Source: Chondrus crispus (lineage: Eukaryota > Rhodophyta > Florideophyceae > Gigartinales > Gigartinaceae). From it: 64,000 bases of DNA. This document shows, in pieces, positions 33,525 through 47,820 of the stretch. The translations under genes and the position numbers were made by a program. Under the pieces are notes generated by a model, which was not told the DNA's origin, searched no databases, and was given only the letters and a program-made list of their open reading frames with translations. The stretch spans positions 436,060 to 500,059 of the forward strand of contig NW_005179222.1 of NCBI RefSeq assembly GCF_000350225.1, given 5' to 3'. Each line of letters opens with the position of its first letter. Position 1 is the stretch's first letter.

Positions 33525-33535
33525 CTCCCCGTCGA

Positions 33536-35670
33536 TCACATGCTTTTACTGGACACTGCAAGCTCCAGAAGTTCTACAAACTTCTGGAATAGAATTCGCC
33601 CAAGTGCTTTGGTTAAGATATCGGCAGGCATCGAAGTGGTCGGACAATGCGACAAATACACAATGTTTCTCTTAATAGCATCTCGTACGTAGTGGTATTT
33701 TACATCAACATGTTTGTTGCGACGGTTGATCGATTCATTCTGTGCAAACGAAATCGTCCCTGCATTGTCACACCCCATCATGATCGTGGGATCAGAATCA
33801 AGTCCGAGGACATCAGCAACAACTTGACGCAACCAGGTCGCCTCCTTACACGCTTCACATAGTGCAATGTACTCAGCTTCACACGTCGAAGTCGCAACCA
33901 CAGTCTGTTTCCGGGAACTCCAACTGATAGCTCCACCACAGAACTTGAAAACATATCCGCTGGTCGACTTGCGAGAGTCTGAACAACCGGCTCAGTCAGC
34001 ATCACTGAAACGGAGCAACTCCGGCGATTTGGATTTATTGTCAAACACGATTCCTAAGTTTCGAGTCCCTTGCACGTATCGCATTACTCGTTTTACACCT
34101 GCCCAGTGTGACTCACATGGGTTGGCAGAATGTTGGGAAAGCTTTCCAATGGCGTATGCCAAGTCTGGACGAGTGCCAACCATCAAGTACATAAGGCAAC
34201 CGACTGCCTCACGATACGGTGCCTTTGTTTCGGAGTCGTTTTCGATAGAATTCGTGGTTTTGCGACCTTGTTACATTGGAGTCAGAGAAGGGTTACAAGT
34301 CGACATTTTAAAACGGTCAAGCACATTTAATGCATACTTAGTTTGAGTGAGACTCAATGTCTTGATAGTGCGATCTCTTTGAATCTCAAGACCAATGCAG
34401 ACTTTTGCCTCACTAAGGTCTTTCATCTCAAACCGTTTGTTAAGCTCCCCCTTCATCCATTTGATGGCATGGATATCACTACCAGCGAGCAACAAGTCAT
34501 CGACATAAAGTGCAATTAGCATGATAGTGTTACCAATGCGTTTAATGTAGAGGCACGGATCACTACGTGAAGTCTCAAATCCCAATTCACAAAGTAAGAA
34601 ATCATCCACTTTGGTATGCCATTGACGAGGTGCTTGTTTAAGACCGTAAAGTGCTTTCAAAAGTTTACACACGTGATCACTTTTGCTTTTGTCAACGCAG
34701 CCTTCGGGTTGCTCCATGTAGATGTCTTCATCCAAGTCGCCGTTCAAAAACGCAGTCACGACATCCATCTGATGAAGTTCGAGGTCGTAATGAGCAACTA
34801 AGGCAAGAAGTAGACGAATAGTCGTAAACTTTATGACAGGGGCATATGTCTCAGTATAGTCAAGACCCTGCACTTGCTGGAATCCACGGGCAACAAGTCT
34901 GGCTTTTGCACTTTCAACTATATTGCCATTTGCATCAGGCAGCTGCTTGACATTGAAAACCCATCGAGATGTCAAGATGTTTGACGCCTCAGATCGAGGA
35001 ACAAGTTTCCAGGTCTGATTCTTAGTCTGTGATGCAAGTTCTTTGTCAATGCCGGTTTGCCAGAATGCAGCTCTAGGACCGTGGGTTGCTTGTTTGAAAG
35101 TCTTGGGACCTTCAATAGCGACATGCGCATGTGAAAGAAGAGCAGCTGCAAAGTTGCTCCTCCACCATGATCCGGGAGGTCTACTGATTCGAGACGATCT
35201 TCGTACAGCTGGAGTCGGAGTTGGAGGGGTGACATTCGGAGTTTCGACGGGAGGTGATACATCATCTTCATCATTCTCACCTACAGAGTGAGTGTCCTCG
35301 TTTTCAATAACCTCCCCTGAAATTTCATCCTCTTCCGACCCAACCTCATTAGTATTTGGGGTATCGGCTTCATTCTCATTGTCGCCACCGAGCAATACAA
35401 CGCCAACGTCAGAGCTGATTGAATCTTTTTCATGTGCAGGAATGTCATGCATCCCACATGTCGATTCATCAAACTTGGCATCTCGTGAAACAACAACTTT
35501 ACTCAACTCTCCGTCCCAAAGTTTGTATGCTTTACTGCATTGCGAATAACCGAGAAACATCGCTTCACACGCTCGCAAGTCAAGCTTACGGAGCTCTAAT
35601 TTCGGTAATGTATACCAACACTTTGACCCAAATACTCGCAAATGGCCAACATTTGGGGTTGACTTCATCC
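33536..35670 (-). pseudogene. C1 RT-RNase H with the same two nonsense mutations
   Basis: Stops at 34271-34273 (TAA for Glu) and 33992-33994 (TGA for the RNase H Trp), as in C0. A few single-base differences separate the copies, e.g. Arg to Cys in the RAREAMF segment (RACEAMF) at about 35570. Confidence 0.92.
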
Positions 35671-36933
35671 TATTGAAAATGTGCGACCACATGCTGTTAT
35701 CTGAAAAGGTCAAAATCGAGTGACACGTGTACATGACTGCACGGTCCGGGCGCTCTTACCCATATCACGACATGACAGGTGTAAAATCCCAGATTTTGGG
35801 GTTCTGGGGACGAAAGTGGCCTCTCGGAGGGTCATGCAAATTTGCATAGTTTTGCCAAGTGGAACCTTGGCCCGTAGCACTATAGACTACACAAGAAATA
35901 CTGCAATTCTATTGGCCCTCAGATCTAATGCTGCAAATCTATTGGTCGAGCGGTGTCCACGTGTGTGTCATTGGCCTTGTGATGTACTTTAAATGGCCTG
36001 TATATGCCATAATTACGTTGTTTTGGGGGTTTCAAGTGGTTTGCCATGGTTGTAATGGGTAATTGCATGGGGTCCGCGGGCGGGACACATGTATGCCGTG
36101 TACACATGTACACGTCGCCAGGTGAATTCGTGTACGTACACATATACACGCATCCAGGTGTATGCACATGAGGGTTTACAGTTTTACAGTGTCAGACTGT
36201 TTGCGATCCTGCGCGTGTCCGAGTACAGTACATGTGAATCAAAAGTACAACAAGTACTTCTCGCGAGAGGAATACAGTTGTGCGATTATTCTGTGTACGC
36301 GTCACGCTGTATGCGAGTCTGCGTGAGCACGCGCCGTTGCACTGTGCTCTCGTCATGGTGCGCCGTTGGATGCAAGTTCATGACAGTACTCGTGTGATTT
36401 ACATGTATTCTCATGTGAGTTGTGTAGAAAGTCTGGATGCACATTGTTATAACTTGCCATAACTGTCTGACAGTGCTTGGCGAAATTAGTAAGGTGAGAA
36501 ACAAGGATACGTATGGCGATTGTGATATGAAAGACGTTTGCGTTGTTGGAAATAGACAAGTGCCAAGTTGTTCGTTGCACAACAATGAAGTCTGGCATGA
36601 CTGGATGCAGATTAGTAAGGTGTGAAACAGTTGCATGCATAGGGCCATGGTTTACAGTCATTTGGAATGTGTAGAAATAGTTGTCAGCTAATAGTTACGA
36701 ATCGATTCGTAAGGTGGAAATCAAACAGTATGGTCGGGCCACAAGAGGACTGCGCTTGGTCGCGCATAGTAGAGTATGGTTTACTGGGAGTCGGAGTAGA
36801 GCGATAGTGTAGCACTCGAAGTGTATAAGTATCGCAGGAAAACGGCTTCAAAGTAAACCTCGGCACCAACTCCTTCACTCACACACATCAACCTGCCTTC
36901 CTTCTTTCCCTTGCCCCTCCGAACCTACCATTA
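35671..36933 (+). repeat. B2 5' LTR (alpha)
   Basis: 1263 bp, almost the same as the B1 5' LTR, including the junction with C sequence at its left. Confidence 0.94.
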
Positions 36934-36950
36934 GGTTATGGGCCCAGTCC
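36934..36950 (+). other. Primer-binding site, B2
   Basis: GGTTATGGGCCCAGTCC adjoining the LTR. Confidence 0.85.
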
Positions 36951-37310
36951 CTCGCTGTCGTTTCACTGCATGAGTCTGTCGTTCTCGTTCCGTTGTTTCT
37001 GGCGTCGTTGTCGCTGTCGTTTTCGCTGCCGTTTCTCGTCGTTCTTTCCGCTGGTCTTCTCGCTGTCGTTGTCGCTCTCGTTCTTGCAGTCGTTCTTGGT
37101 TTTGGTTTTCGCTGCTGCTGTCGTTCTTGCTCTCTTGTGCGAATTGGTTTTGGCCATCGCCCCCGCTGTCTTCGTTGTCTTCGTTCTTGGTTTGGCTTTT
37201 GTTCTTGCTGTGGTTCTTGCTGCTGTCTCTGTCTTTGGTCTTCGTCTTCGTTTCCGCTCCCGCTACCGCCGTCGTCGTCAATCTCGCATTTGGTTTTTCT
37301 TCGTTCTCTC

Positions 37311-37982
37311 ATGCAAAGTAAGTTTTGAGTTTCTTTCCATTTCCTACACATCTAAGTGATTGTCTTTGCACGTTTTGGTGGTTCTTAAGAGCAATAATTC
37401 CAAAATCTGTTACTGACGATTATCTTCATATTCCTTATTGTGAATACCTGTTCTTACGGGGTTGTGTTAGATCTGGAATTAGTACCGGTGCGCTCTGCGC
37501 CTGGGAAGCTGGTCACCGGTCGAACGGTTCGGACATCGGAGGTCGTATCCGTTGAGGTGCTTGAGCCTGAGGATCAACCTTCACCTCGGCTCGCGCTTCC
37601 GGGTCCGTCCTCGAGTTGCGCACCTTATAGGATTCCTCGTATTCCGCGCTCTGTTCCCGCACCAATAAAGAGAACTACGCATCGACTTTCTGCTCGAAAA
37701 GCGTCTGTTCTCGCCGATAAGCAGTTCAAGCGTGAGCGCAAGAGGAATCGTAAGGTGTGCCCGCGGTATAAGCGGTATTGTAAAGTGTGCGGCGTTAGTG
37801 GCAATAGTGCGAAGGCCTTTTACGACCACATTCAGTCTACGTATCATCGCATTCAAGTTGCCAACGCTAAGGAGACTCCGCGTTGTATCCCTTGCAATCG
37901 CGTCTTTGAGTCTCACGGGCACCTGAAGTGCCACGAGAACGGTGCGGCACACTTAAAGGTAGTTTGTGAACAGAATAGTTAG
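37311..37982 (+). CDS. B2 ORF0: spliced two-finger protein
   Basis: Exons 37311-37317 and 37471-37982, intron 37318-37470 (153 nt). It differs from B1 in a patch (ASVLADKQF, HIQSTYH) partly shared with B4, with several silent changes beside the replacements. All zinc ligands are kept. Confidence 0.7.
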
Positions 37983-38064
37983 GGATTCCATCCAAATAAA
38001 TTCACATATCTGTTCGCAAATTTCTCCTAGTGCAACTTCATAGTAATCATATCGAATTTCTTAG

Positions 38065-38122
38065 ACGGGTGGGCTTGCCATTGTGTTGACTATCGGTTAA
38101 CGGCTTGGGATCCCCGAACGGA
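38065..38122 (+). promoter_or_regulatory. Conserved 58-nt pre-gag block (B2 copy)
   Basis: Identical to the B1 block as far as can be seen. Confidence 0.75.
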
Positions 38123-41100
38123 TCTTCGAGTACTTGAAGTTTATTTGCACTAAAATAGAAGATCAAGGAGGAGGAGGATCCATCAGAATCGACAAACTGA
38201 CGGACTCCAACTTCTACGTGTGGAAGCAGAAAATACAACTTCTGCTTGCTCTACGTGATGTTGACCAATACATCGTTGAGGGAAGAGTTCCGAGTGAGGA
38301 ACGTGCGGAAGAGCGTAAGAAGTGGATCAGAGGTGACAGTAAAGCTAAAGCACTGATTGGTCTCTCCCTATCAGATGAGCATCTTGAGCATGTACGTGAT
38401 GTTGATACTGCTCATGAGATGTGGGAAGCTATTGTCAACGTGTTTGAGAGGCACACTTTGCTGAACAAACTAGCTGCACGTCGTGAGTTCTACACTGTGA
38501 AGATGCTTTCCGGTGAAAAGGTGCTTGCATACATCAATCGTGTCAAGCAGCTGGCAGCCATCCTCAAGTCAATGAGCGTAAACATCGATGACAAGGAGAT
38601 GGCCATGGCAGTGCTCAACGGTCTGCCTGCCCGTTTCGAGGCTCTCATCGTTGCACTTGATGCTCTCGGTAATGAGGAAAAGATATTCAGTTTGGATTTT
38701 GTGAAAAGTCGTCTGCTGCAGGAAGAGCAACGAGCAAACATGAAGTCTAGCTCCTCACAGACATCGGCTCTGGTTAATCGTGCCCCGAACAATCGGGACA
38801 TAAACGATTACAAATGCACGAACTGCGGTCATACAGGCCATACGGCAACCCGCTGCTGGGGAAAGGATTTGAATGGGCGTCGCCCGGCTCCTCCTAGCGG
38901 ATATAAACCGCGTATGTCTCAGCGGAAACAATCTGCATTTGTCACAGAGAAACCTGATCCCGACATGGTTGTAAACAGCGTCGACTTCACATGTCTGATG
39001 TCCAAAGCTTTGCACACGAACGATATGGAGATGTTGCCTTCGTGGCTCGTAGATTCAGCTTGTACAGCTCATATTACATATGACCGATCTCTGTTTGCAA
39101 CGTATGAGCCACTTGAATCCGCCTCTGTTCAGATGGGAACCAAGGCTAGTGCAAAGGTTGCCGGCCGTGGTGACGTTCACTTGAAGTTAAATGTGAATGG
39201 CCGCATCGAACCGTGCAAGTTGACGGATGTATTGCACGTTCCGGACTTTGCGTTCTCTCTGCTCTCTGTCAGTCGAATGACTGAACTTGGACTAAAAGTT
39301 GGGTTCGAAAATGGAAAATGCATGATCAGACGAGGCTCAACTGTAGTGGCGACTGCGACATTGGTTGGAGAACTTTACGTTCTCGACATCGTCAGTGACA
39401 TCGGATCTGCACATGCTGCCACCCTGCAAACGTGGCATGAGCGCTTTGCACATGTGCATTCTCAAGGTATTGCTTCGATGATTCGTGACAATGTGGTAAG
39501 TGGAGTCAAACTACTTGGTAATGAGGCTAACAAAATCAATAATACTGACAATGATTGCATCTCTGAAAAATGTTCTGCGTGCGTCTACGGCAAACCCACT
39601 CGATCTGTGATCCCAAAAGAGCGGTCCTCGAGGCGGGCATACTTCTGCCTAGACTTAGTTCCCTCTGATGTTTGTGGCCCCTTAGAGGTGCAGTCCATTG
39701 GTGGTGCCAAGTACTTCATTACCTTCATAGATGATCACTCAAACTGGTCAGTAGTGTACCCTATGCACCATAAATCAGAAGCATTTGAACGATACAAAAT
39801 GTTTGCACAACTTGCTCAGACTCACACTGGTCGCAAGATCAAAGTGCTTCGCACCGATCGAGGTGGTGAGTATCTGTCCACGGAGTTTAAGTCTTTTCTG
39901 ATTGCAAATGGTACTCAGCATCAAATGACGACCGCGTACACACCGGAGCAAAATGGCGTCGCCGAGCGACTGAACAGAACTTTGGTAAACTTGGTGCGCT
40001 CCATGCTAGCGCACAAGAAAGTTACGAAGGGGTTCTGGGCAGAAGCACTTGCCAATGCAGTGTACGTTCGAAATCGAGTCACGTCACGTGCCATTCCCCC
40101 CAAGATGACCCCCCACCACTTATGGATGAAATCTGTGCCAAATGTTGGTCATTTGCGTGTTTTCGGTTCAAAGTGTTGGTATACATTACCAAAACACAAC
40201 ATCCAGAAACTTGACGCCCGTGCAAAGGAGGCAATGTTTCTGGGGTATGCTGAAAATACGAAAGCTTACAAGTTGTGGGATGGTGATTTGCACAAAGTGA
40301 TCGTATCCAGAGATGTTACTTTTGACGAGTCCACGGGAGGCAAATCTGGTGAACCGATGGATACAAACGAGGAGGCTACAACTGATGATGACACAATCAA
40401 CTTGAACATCGATGAGGAAGTTGCAGAAAATGATGCAGTGGCATCAGAAGCATCATCGCCGGATGAACAACAAGACTCTGATGAATCCTCCAACTCTTCC
40501 CCAACTGCAGAGGAGGACGAAACTACCGAAACAGTTGACCAACACGTACTTGAGGAAGAAACGATTGATCCGCCAACTAATCTCCGTCGGTCCACGCGCA
40601 TTCGCAAAACGCCTGGGGCGTGGTGGGCAGCAGCTTTGGTGACTGCTGGACTCCTTAGCCACGCCCATGTGATAACGAAAATCCCACACTCGTACAAGCA
40701 AGCTATGGATTCTCCAAAAGCTCGCTTCTGGCAGAAGGGCATCGACAAAGAACTTGCTTCACAACACAAAAACAAAACATGGACGCTTGTTCCTAGATCT
40801 CAAGCATCAAACGTCCTGACGTCCAGGTGGGTTTTCGGAGTGAAGCAACTTCCTGACGAGTGCGGAAAATTGGTCGAAACTGCAAAGGGACGTCTTGTGG
40901 CACGAGGCTTTCAACAAGTAGAAGGCATCGATTACACTGAAACTTTTGCCCCTGTCATCAAGTTCACAACTATCCGTCTGCTGCTGGCACTGGTTGCGCA
41001 CTTTGACCTTGAGCTGCATCAGATGGACGTGGTGACTGCCTTCCTCAACGGTGACCTTCACGAAGAAATCTACATGGAGCAACCTGAAGGATGCATCGAC

Positions 41101-41584
41101 AAAGTCAAATCTGATTCGGTGTGTAAACTTTTGAAAGCAATCTATGGTCTTAAGCAAGCCCATGGCCAATGGCATAGTAAGATCGATGAGTTTCTGATCA
41201 CCGAACTTGGTTTCAACACTACACGCAGCGACCCATGTCTTTACATTCGACGTCAAGGCAATGTCATCATGATTATCGCGTTGTACGTGGACGATCTGCT
41301 GCTAGCTGGAAGTGACTTGGAGGCCATATTATGGATGAAAAATGAACTCAACAAACGATTCGATATGAAAGACCTTGGTGAAGCGAAGACTTGTATTGGT
41401 CTAGAGATCGACCGTATACGTTCTAAACACGTCCTGACCGTCACGCAGTCGAAGTATGCCCAAGCAGTACTGAAACGGTTCAAAATGTCGGCATGCAACC
41501 CTTGCGTTACTCCGATGAAACAGTCTCGACATGTCACAATGCAAGTGGCCGAAACTGGCACTGATGACAACCCATGCTTTGAAC

Positions 41585-42848
41585 TAATGGGAGGTTCGGA
41601 GGGGCAAGGGAAAGAAGGAAGGCAGGTTGATGTGTGTGAGTGAAGGAGTTGGTGCCGAGGTTTACTTTGAAGCCGTTTTCCTGCGATACTTATACACTTC
41701 GAGTGCTACACTATCGCTCTACTCCGACTCCCAGTAAACCATACTCTACTATGCGCGACCAAGCGCGGTCCTCTTGTGGCCCGACCATACTGTTCGATTT
41801 CCACCTTACAAATCGATTCGTAACTATTAGCTGACAACTATTTCTACACATTCCAAATGACTGTAAACCATGGCCCTATGCATGCAACTGTTTCACACCT
41901 TACTAATCTGCATCCAGTCATGCCAGACTTCATTGTTGTGCAACGAACAACTTGGCACTTGTCTATTTCCAACAACGCAAACGTCTCTCATATCACAATC
42001 GCCATACGTATCCTTGTTTCTCACCTTACTAATTTCGCCAAGCACTGTCAGATAATTATGGCAAGTTATAACAATGTGCATCCAGACTTTCTACACAACT
42101 CACATGAGAATACATGTAAATCACACGAGTACTGTCATGAACTTGCATCCAACGGCGCACCATGACGAGAGCACAGTGCAACGGCGCGTGCTCACGCAAG
42201 ACTCGCATACAGCGTGACGCGTACACAGAATAATCGCACAACTGTATTCCTCTCGCCAGAAGTACTTGTTGTACTTTTGATTCACATGTACTGTACTCCG
42301 ACACGCGCAGGATCGCAAACAGTCTGACACTGTAAAACTGTAAACCCTCATGTGCATACACCTGGATGCGTATACATGTGTACGTACACGAATCCACCTG
42401 GCGACGTGTACATGTGTACACGGCATACATGTGTCCCGCCCGGGGGCCCCATGCAATTACCCATTACAACCATGGCAAACCACTTGAAACCCCCAAAACA
42501 ACGTAATTATGGCATATACAGGCCATTTAAAGTACATCATAAGGCCAATGACGCACACGTGGACAACGCTCGACCAATAGATTTGCAGCATTAGACCTGA
42601 GGGCCAATAGAATTGCAGTATTTTCTGTGTAGTCTATAGTGCTACGGGCCAAGGTTCCACTTGGCAAAACTATGCAAATTTGCATGACCCTCCGAGAGGC
42701 CACTTTCGTCCCCGGAACCCCAAAATCTGGGATTTTACACCTGTCATGTCGTGATATGGGTAAGAGCGCCCGGACCGTGCAGTCATGTACACGTGTCACT
42801 CGATTTTGACCTTTTCAGATAACAGCATGTGGTCGCACATTTTCAATA
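41585..42848 (-). repeat. B3 3' LTR
   Basis: 1264 bp; ends CCTCCCATTA. It differs from the B3 5' LTR at a dozen or more positions, so the insertion is older than A1 or one LTR has been converted. Confidence 0.94.
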
Positions 42849-42859
42849 CCTCCCCTCGA

Positions 42860-45800
42860 TCACATGCTTTGGGCAGCTTTGCACTCGGAAAGCTCAACCA
42901 TGCCCACGAACTTTTCAAACAGCACGCGACCAAGTGGTTTGGTCAGCATATCGGCTGGCATTTCTGTTGTCGGACAATGGTACAATGTGACCAGTTTTCG
43001 CTGCACCGCATCTCGAACAAAATGATACGTAATATCAATGTGCTTGTTCCGACGATTTGTAGATTCGTTCTGAGCAAACGCAATCGTACCAGCGTTGTCA
43101 CATCCAACGCCAATTGTTGGATCCGAATTCGCACCAAGTACATCGGCATGGAAGCGTCGAAGCCACGCGGCCTCTTTGCATGCTTCACTGAGTGCGATGT
43201 ATTCTGCCTCACAAGTAGACTTTGCAACTACTGTTTGTTTCCGGGAAGCCCAACTGATAGGCCCATCACAAAGCTTGAACACGTACCCACTTGTTGATTT
43301 CCGTGATTCAAGGCATCCACCCCAATCTGCGTCGCTATACCCATGAAGTTCCGTACCAAGATCATCTTTACCAAACACTATTCCAAGATGCTGGGACCCA
43401 CGCAAGTATCTCAAAACACGTTTCACACCTGACCAGTGCGACTCGTGAGGGTCGGCACAGTGTTGGGATAACTTTCCAATGGCAAACGCAATATCGGGGC
43501 GGGTCCCGACCATTAGGAACATTAGACATCCAATGGCCTGACGATATGGTTCAAAGCATGGGTTGTCATCAGTGCCAGTTTCGGCCACTTGCATTGTGAC
43601 ATGTCGAGACTGTTCCATCGGAGTAACGCCAGGATTGCATGCCGACATTTTGAACCGTTTCAGTACTGCTTGGGCATACTTCGACTGCGTGACGGTCAGG
43701 ACGTGTTTAGAACGTATACGGTCGATCTCTAGACCAATACAAGTCTTCGCTTCACCAAGGTCTTTCATATCGAATCGTTTGTTGAGTTCATTTTTCATCC
43801 ATAATATGGCCTCCAAGTCACTTCCAGCTAGCAGCAGATCGTCCACGTACAACGCGATAATCATGATGACATTGCCTTGACGTCGAATGTAAAGACATGG
43901 GTCGCTGCGTGTAGTGTTGAAACCAAGTTCAGTGATCAGAAACTCATCGATCTTACTATGCCATTGGCCATGGGCTTGCTTAAGACCATAGATTGCTTTC
44001 AAAAGTTTACACACCGAATCAGGTTTGACTTTGTCGATGCATCCTTCAGGTTGCTCCATGTAGATTTCTTCGTGAAGGTCACCGTTGAGGAAGGCAGTCA
44101 CCACGTCCATCTGATGCAGCTCAAGGTCAAAGTGCGCAACCAGTGCCAGCAGCAGACGGATAGTTGTGAACTTGATGACAGGGGCGAAAGTTTCAGTGTA
44201 ATCGATGCCTTCTACTTGTTGAAAGCCTCGTGCCACAAGACGTCCCTTTGCAGTTTCGACCAATTTTCCGCACTCGTCAGGAAGTTGCTTCACTCCGGAA
44301 ACCCACCTGGACGTCAGGACGTTTGATGCTTGAGATCTTGGAACAAGTGTCCATGTTTTGTTTTTGTGTTGTGAAGCAAGTTCTTTGTCGATGCCCTTCT
44401 GCCAGAAGCGAGCTTTTGGAGAATCCATGGCTTGGTTGTACGAGTTTGGGATTTTCGTTATCACATGGGCGTGGCTAAGGAGTCCAGCAGTCACCAAGCT
44501 GCTGCCTACCACGCCCCAGGCGTTTTGCGAACGCGAGTGGACCGACGGAGATTAGTTGGCGGATCAATAGTTTCTTCCTCAACTACGTGTTGGTCAACTG
44601 TTTCGGTGGTTTCGTCCTCCCCTGCAGTTGGGGAAGAGTTGGAGGATTCATCAGAGTCTTGTTGTTCATCCGGCGATGATGCTTCTGATGCCACTGCATC
44701 ATTTTCTGCAACTTCCTCATCGATGTTCAAGTTGATTGTGTCATCATCAGTTGTAGCCTCCTCGTTTGTATCCATCGGTTCACCAGATTTGCCTCCCGTG
44801 GACTCGTCAAAAGTAACATCTCTGGATACGATCACTTTGTGCAAATCACCATCCCACAACTTGTAAGCTTTCGTATTTTCAGCATACCCCAGAAACATTG
44901 CCTCCTTTGCACGGGCGTCAAGTTTCTGGATGTTGTGTTTTGGTAATGTATACCAACACTTTGAACCGAAAACACGCAAATGACCAACATTTGGCACAGA
45001 TTTCATCCATAAGTGGTGGGGGGTCATCTTGGGGGGAATGGCACGTGACGTGACTCGATTTCGAACGTACACTGCATTGGCAAGTGCTTCTGCCCAGAAC
45101 CCCTTCGTAACTTTCTTGTGCGCTAGCATGGAGCGCACCAAGTTTACCAAAGTTCTGTTCAGTCGTTCGGCGACGCCATTTTGCTCCGGTGTGTACGCGG
45201 TCGTCATTGGATGCTGAGTACCATTTGCAATCAGAAAAGACTTAAACTCCGTGGACAGATACTCACCACCTCGATCGGTGCGAAGCACTTTGATCTTGCG
45301 ACCAGTGTGAGTCTGAGCAAGTTGTGCAAACATTTTGTATCGTTCAAATGCTTCTGATTTATGGTGCATAGGGTACACTACTGACCAGTTTGAGTGATCA
45401 TCTATGAAGGTAATGAAGTACTTGGCACCACCAATGGACTGCACCTCTAAGGGGCCACAAACATCAGAGGGAACTAAGTCTAGGCAGAAGTATGCCCGCC
45501 TCGAGGACCGCTCTTTTGGGATCACAGATCGAGTGGGTTTGCCGTAGACGCACGCAGAACATTTTTCAGAGATGCAATCATTGTCAGTATTGTTGATTTT
45601 GTTAGCCTCATTACCAAGTAGTTTGACTCCACTTACCACATTGTCACGAATCATCGAAGCAATACCTTGAGAATGCACATGTGCAAAGCGCTCATGCCAC
45701 GTTTGCAGGGTGGCAGCATGTGCAGATCCGATGTCACTGACGATGTCGAGAACGTAAAGTTCTCCAACCAATGTCGCAGTCGCCACTACAGTTGAGCCTC

Positions 45801-46977
45801 GTCTGATCATGCATTTTCCATTTTCGAACCCAACTTTTAATCCAAGTTCAGTCATTCGACTGACAGAGAGCAGAGAGAACGCAAAGTCCGGAACGTGCAG
45901 TACATCCGTCAACTTGCACGGTTCGATGCGGCCATTCACATTTAACTTCAAGTGAACGTCACCACGGCCGGCAACCTTTGCACTAGCCTTGGTTCCCATC
46001 TGAACAGAGGCGGATTCAAGTGGCTCATACGTTGCAAACAGAGATCGGTCATATGTAATATGAGCTGTACAAGCTGAATCTACGAGCCACGAAGGCAACA
46101 TCTCCATATCGTTCGTGTGCAAAGCTTTCGACATCAGACATGTGAAGTCGACGCTGTTTACAACCATGTCGGGATCAGGTTTCTCTGTGACAAATGCAGA
46201 TTGTTTCCGCTGAGACATACGCGGTTTATATCCGCTAGGAGGAGCCGGGCGACGCCCATTCAAATCCTTTCCCCAGCAGCGGGTTGCCGTATGGCCTGTA
46301 TGACCGCAGTTCGTGCATTTGTAATCGTTTATGTCCCGATTGTTCGGGGCACGATTAACCAGAGCCGATGTCTGTGAGGAGCTAGACTTCATGTTTGCTC
46401 GTTGCTCTTCCTGCAGGAGACGACTTTTCACAAAGTCCAAACTGAATATCTTTTCCTCATTACCGAGAGCATCAAGTGCAACGATGAGAGCCTCGAAACG
46501 GGCAGGCAGACCGTTGAGCACTGCCATGGCCATCTCCTTGTCATCGATGTTTACGCTCATTGACTTGAGGATGGCTGCCAGCTGCTTGACACGATTGATG
46601 TATGCAAGCACCTTTTCACCGGAAAGCATCTTCACAGTGTAGAACTCACGACGTGCAGCTAGTTTGTTCAGCAAAGTGTGCCTCTCAAACACGTTGACAA
46701 TAGCTTCCCACATCTCATGAGCAGTGTCAACATCACGTACATGCTCAAGATGCTCATCTGATAGGGAGAGACCAATCAGTGCTTTAGCTTTACTGTCACC
46801 TCTGATCCACTTCTTACGCTCTTCCGCGCGTTCCTCACTTGGAACTCTTCCCTCAACGATGTATTGGTCAACATCACGTAGAGCAAGCAGAAGTTGTATT
46901 TTCTGCTTCCACACGTAGAAGTTGGAGTCCGTCAGTTTGTCGATTCTGATGGATCCTCCTCCTCCTTGATCTTCCAT
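42860..46977 (-). pseudogene. B3 Gag-Pol with a nonsense/frameshift pair before RT
   Basis: ATG at 46977. Gag, CCHC, protease and integrase are open to about 44506; there a TGG codon is TAG (after TPGAW) and a T is missing from CAGCTTTGG a few bases on. The RT-RNase H frame continues open from 44512 to its stop at 42860 with YVDD, FAIGKLSQH, YSDADWGG and STCEAEYIAL. It shares KPTRS and LVPSD with B2 but retains the gag ATG. Confidence 0.94.
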
Positions 46978-47009
46978 TTTAGTGCAAATAAACTTCAAGT
47001 ATTCGAAAA

Positions 47010-47067
47010 TCCGTTCGGGGATCCCAAGCCGTTAACCGATAGTCAACACAATGGCAAGCCCACCCGT
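47010..47067 (-). promoter_or_regulatory. Conserved 58-nt pre-gag block (B3 copy)
   Basis: As in the other B copies. Confidence 0.75.
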
Positions 47068-47149
47068 CTAAGAAGTTCGATATGATTCCTATGAAGTTGC
47101 ACTAGGAGAAATTTGCGAACAGATATGTGAATTTATTTGGAAGAAATCC

Positions 47150-47820
47150 CTAACTATTCTGTTCACAAACTACCTTTAAGTGTGCGGCACCGTTCTCGTG
47201 GCACTTCAGGTGCCCGTGAGACTCAAAGACGCGATTGCAAGGGATACAACGCGGAGTCTCCTTAGCGTTGGCAACTTGAATGCGATGAGACCTAGACTGA
47301 ATGTGGTCGTAAAAGGCCTTCGCACTATTGCCACTAACGCCACACACCTTACAATACCGCTTATACCGCGGGCACACCTTACGATTCCTCTTGCGCTCAC
47401 GCTTAAACTCTTTGTCCGCGAGAACAGCCGCTTTCCGAGCAGAAAGGCGATGCGTAGTTCTCTTTATTGGTGCGGGAACAGAGCGCGGAATACGAGGAAT
47501 CCTATATGGTGCGCAACTCGACGACGGACCCGGAAGCGCGAGCCGAGGTGAAGGTTGATCCTCAGGCTCAAGCACCTCAACGGATACGACCTCCGATGTC
47601 CGAACCGTTCGACCGGTGACCAGCTTCCCAGGCGCCGAGCGCACCGGTACTAATTCCAGATCTAACACAACCCCGTAAAACAGGTATTCACAATAAGGAA
47701 TATGAAGATAATCGTCAGTAACAGATTTTGGAATTATTGCTCTTAAGAACCACCAAAACGTGCAAAGACAATCACTTAGATGTGTAGGAAATGGAAAGAA
47801 ACTCAAAACTTACTTTGCAT
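47150..47820 (-). CDS. B3 ORF0: spliced two-finger protein
   Basis: Exons 47820-47814 and 47661-47150; intron 47813-47662, 152 nt. The single-base deletion near 47683 falls inside the intron and so does not affect the spliced product. It does fuse the unspliced frame to an upstream ATG frame (start 47806), which is the only copy where that happens. Ligands of both fingers are intact. Confidence 0.7.

Larger units (their letters stand above)
32827..35670 (-). mobile_element. C1: second copy of the truncated C element
   Basis: Same left junction (AAATCT then TATAGAAAGG), same right junction (CATCC then TATTG) and same internal stops as C0, so it is a copy of C0 made by DNA duplication. Confidence 0.92.
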
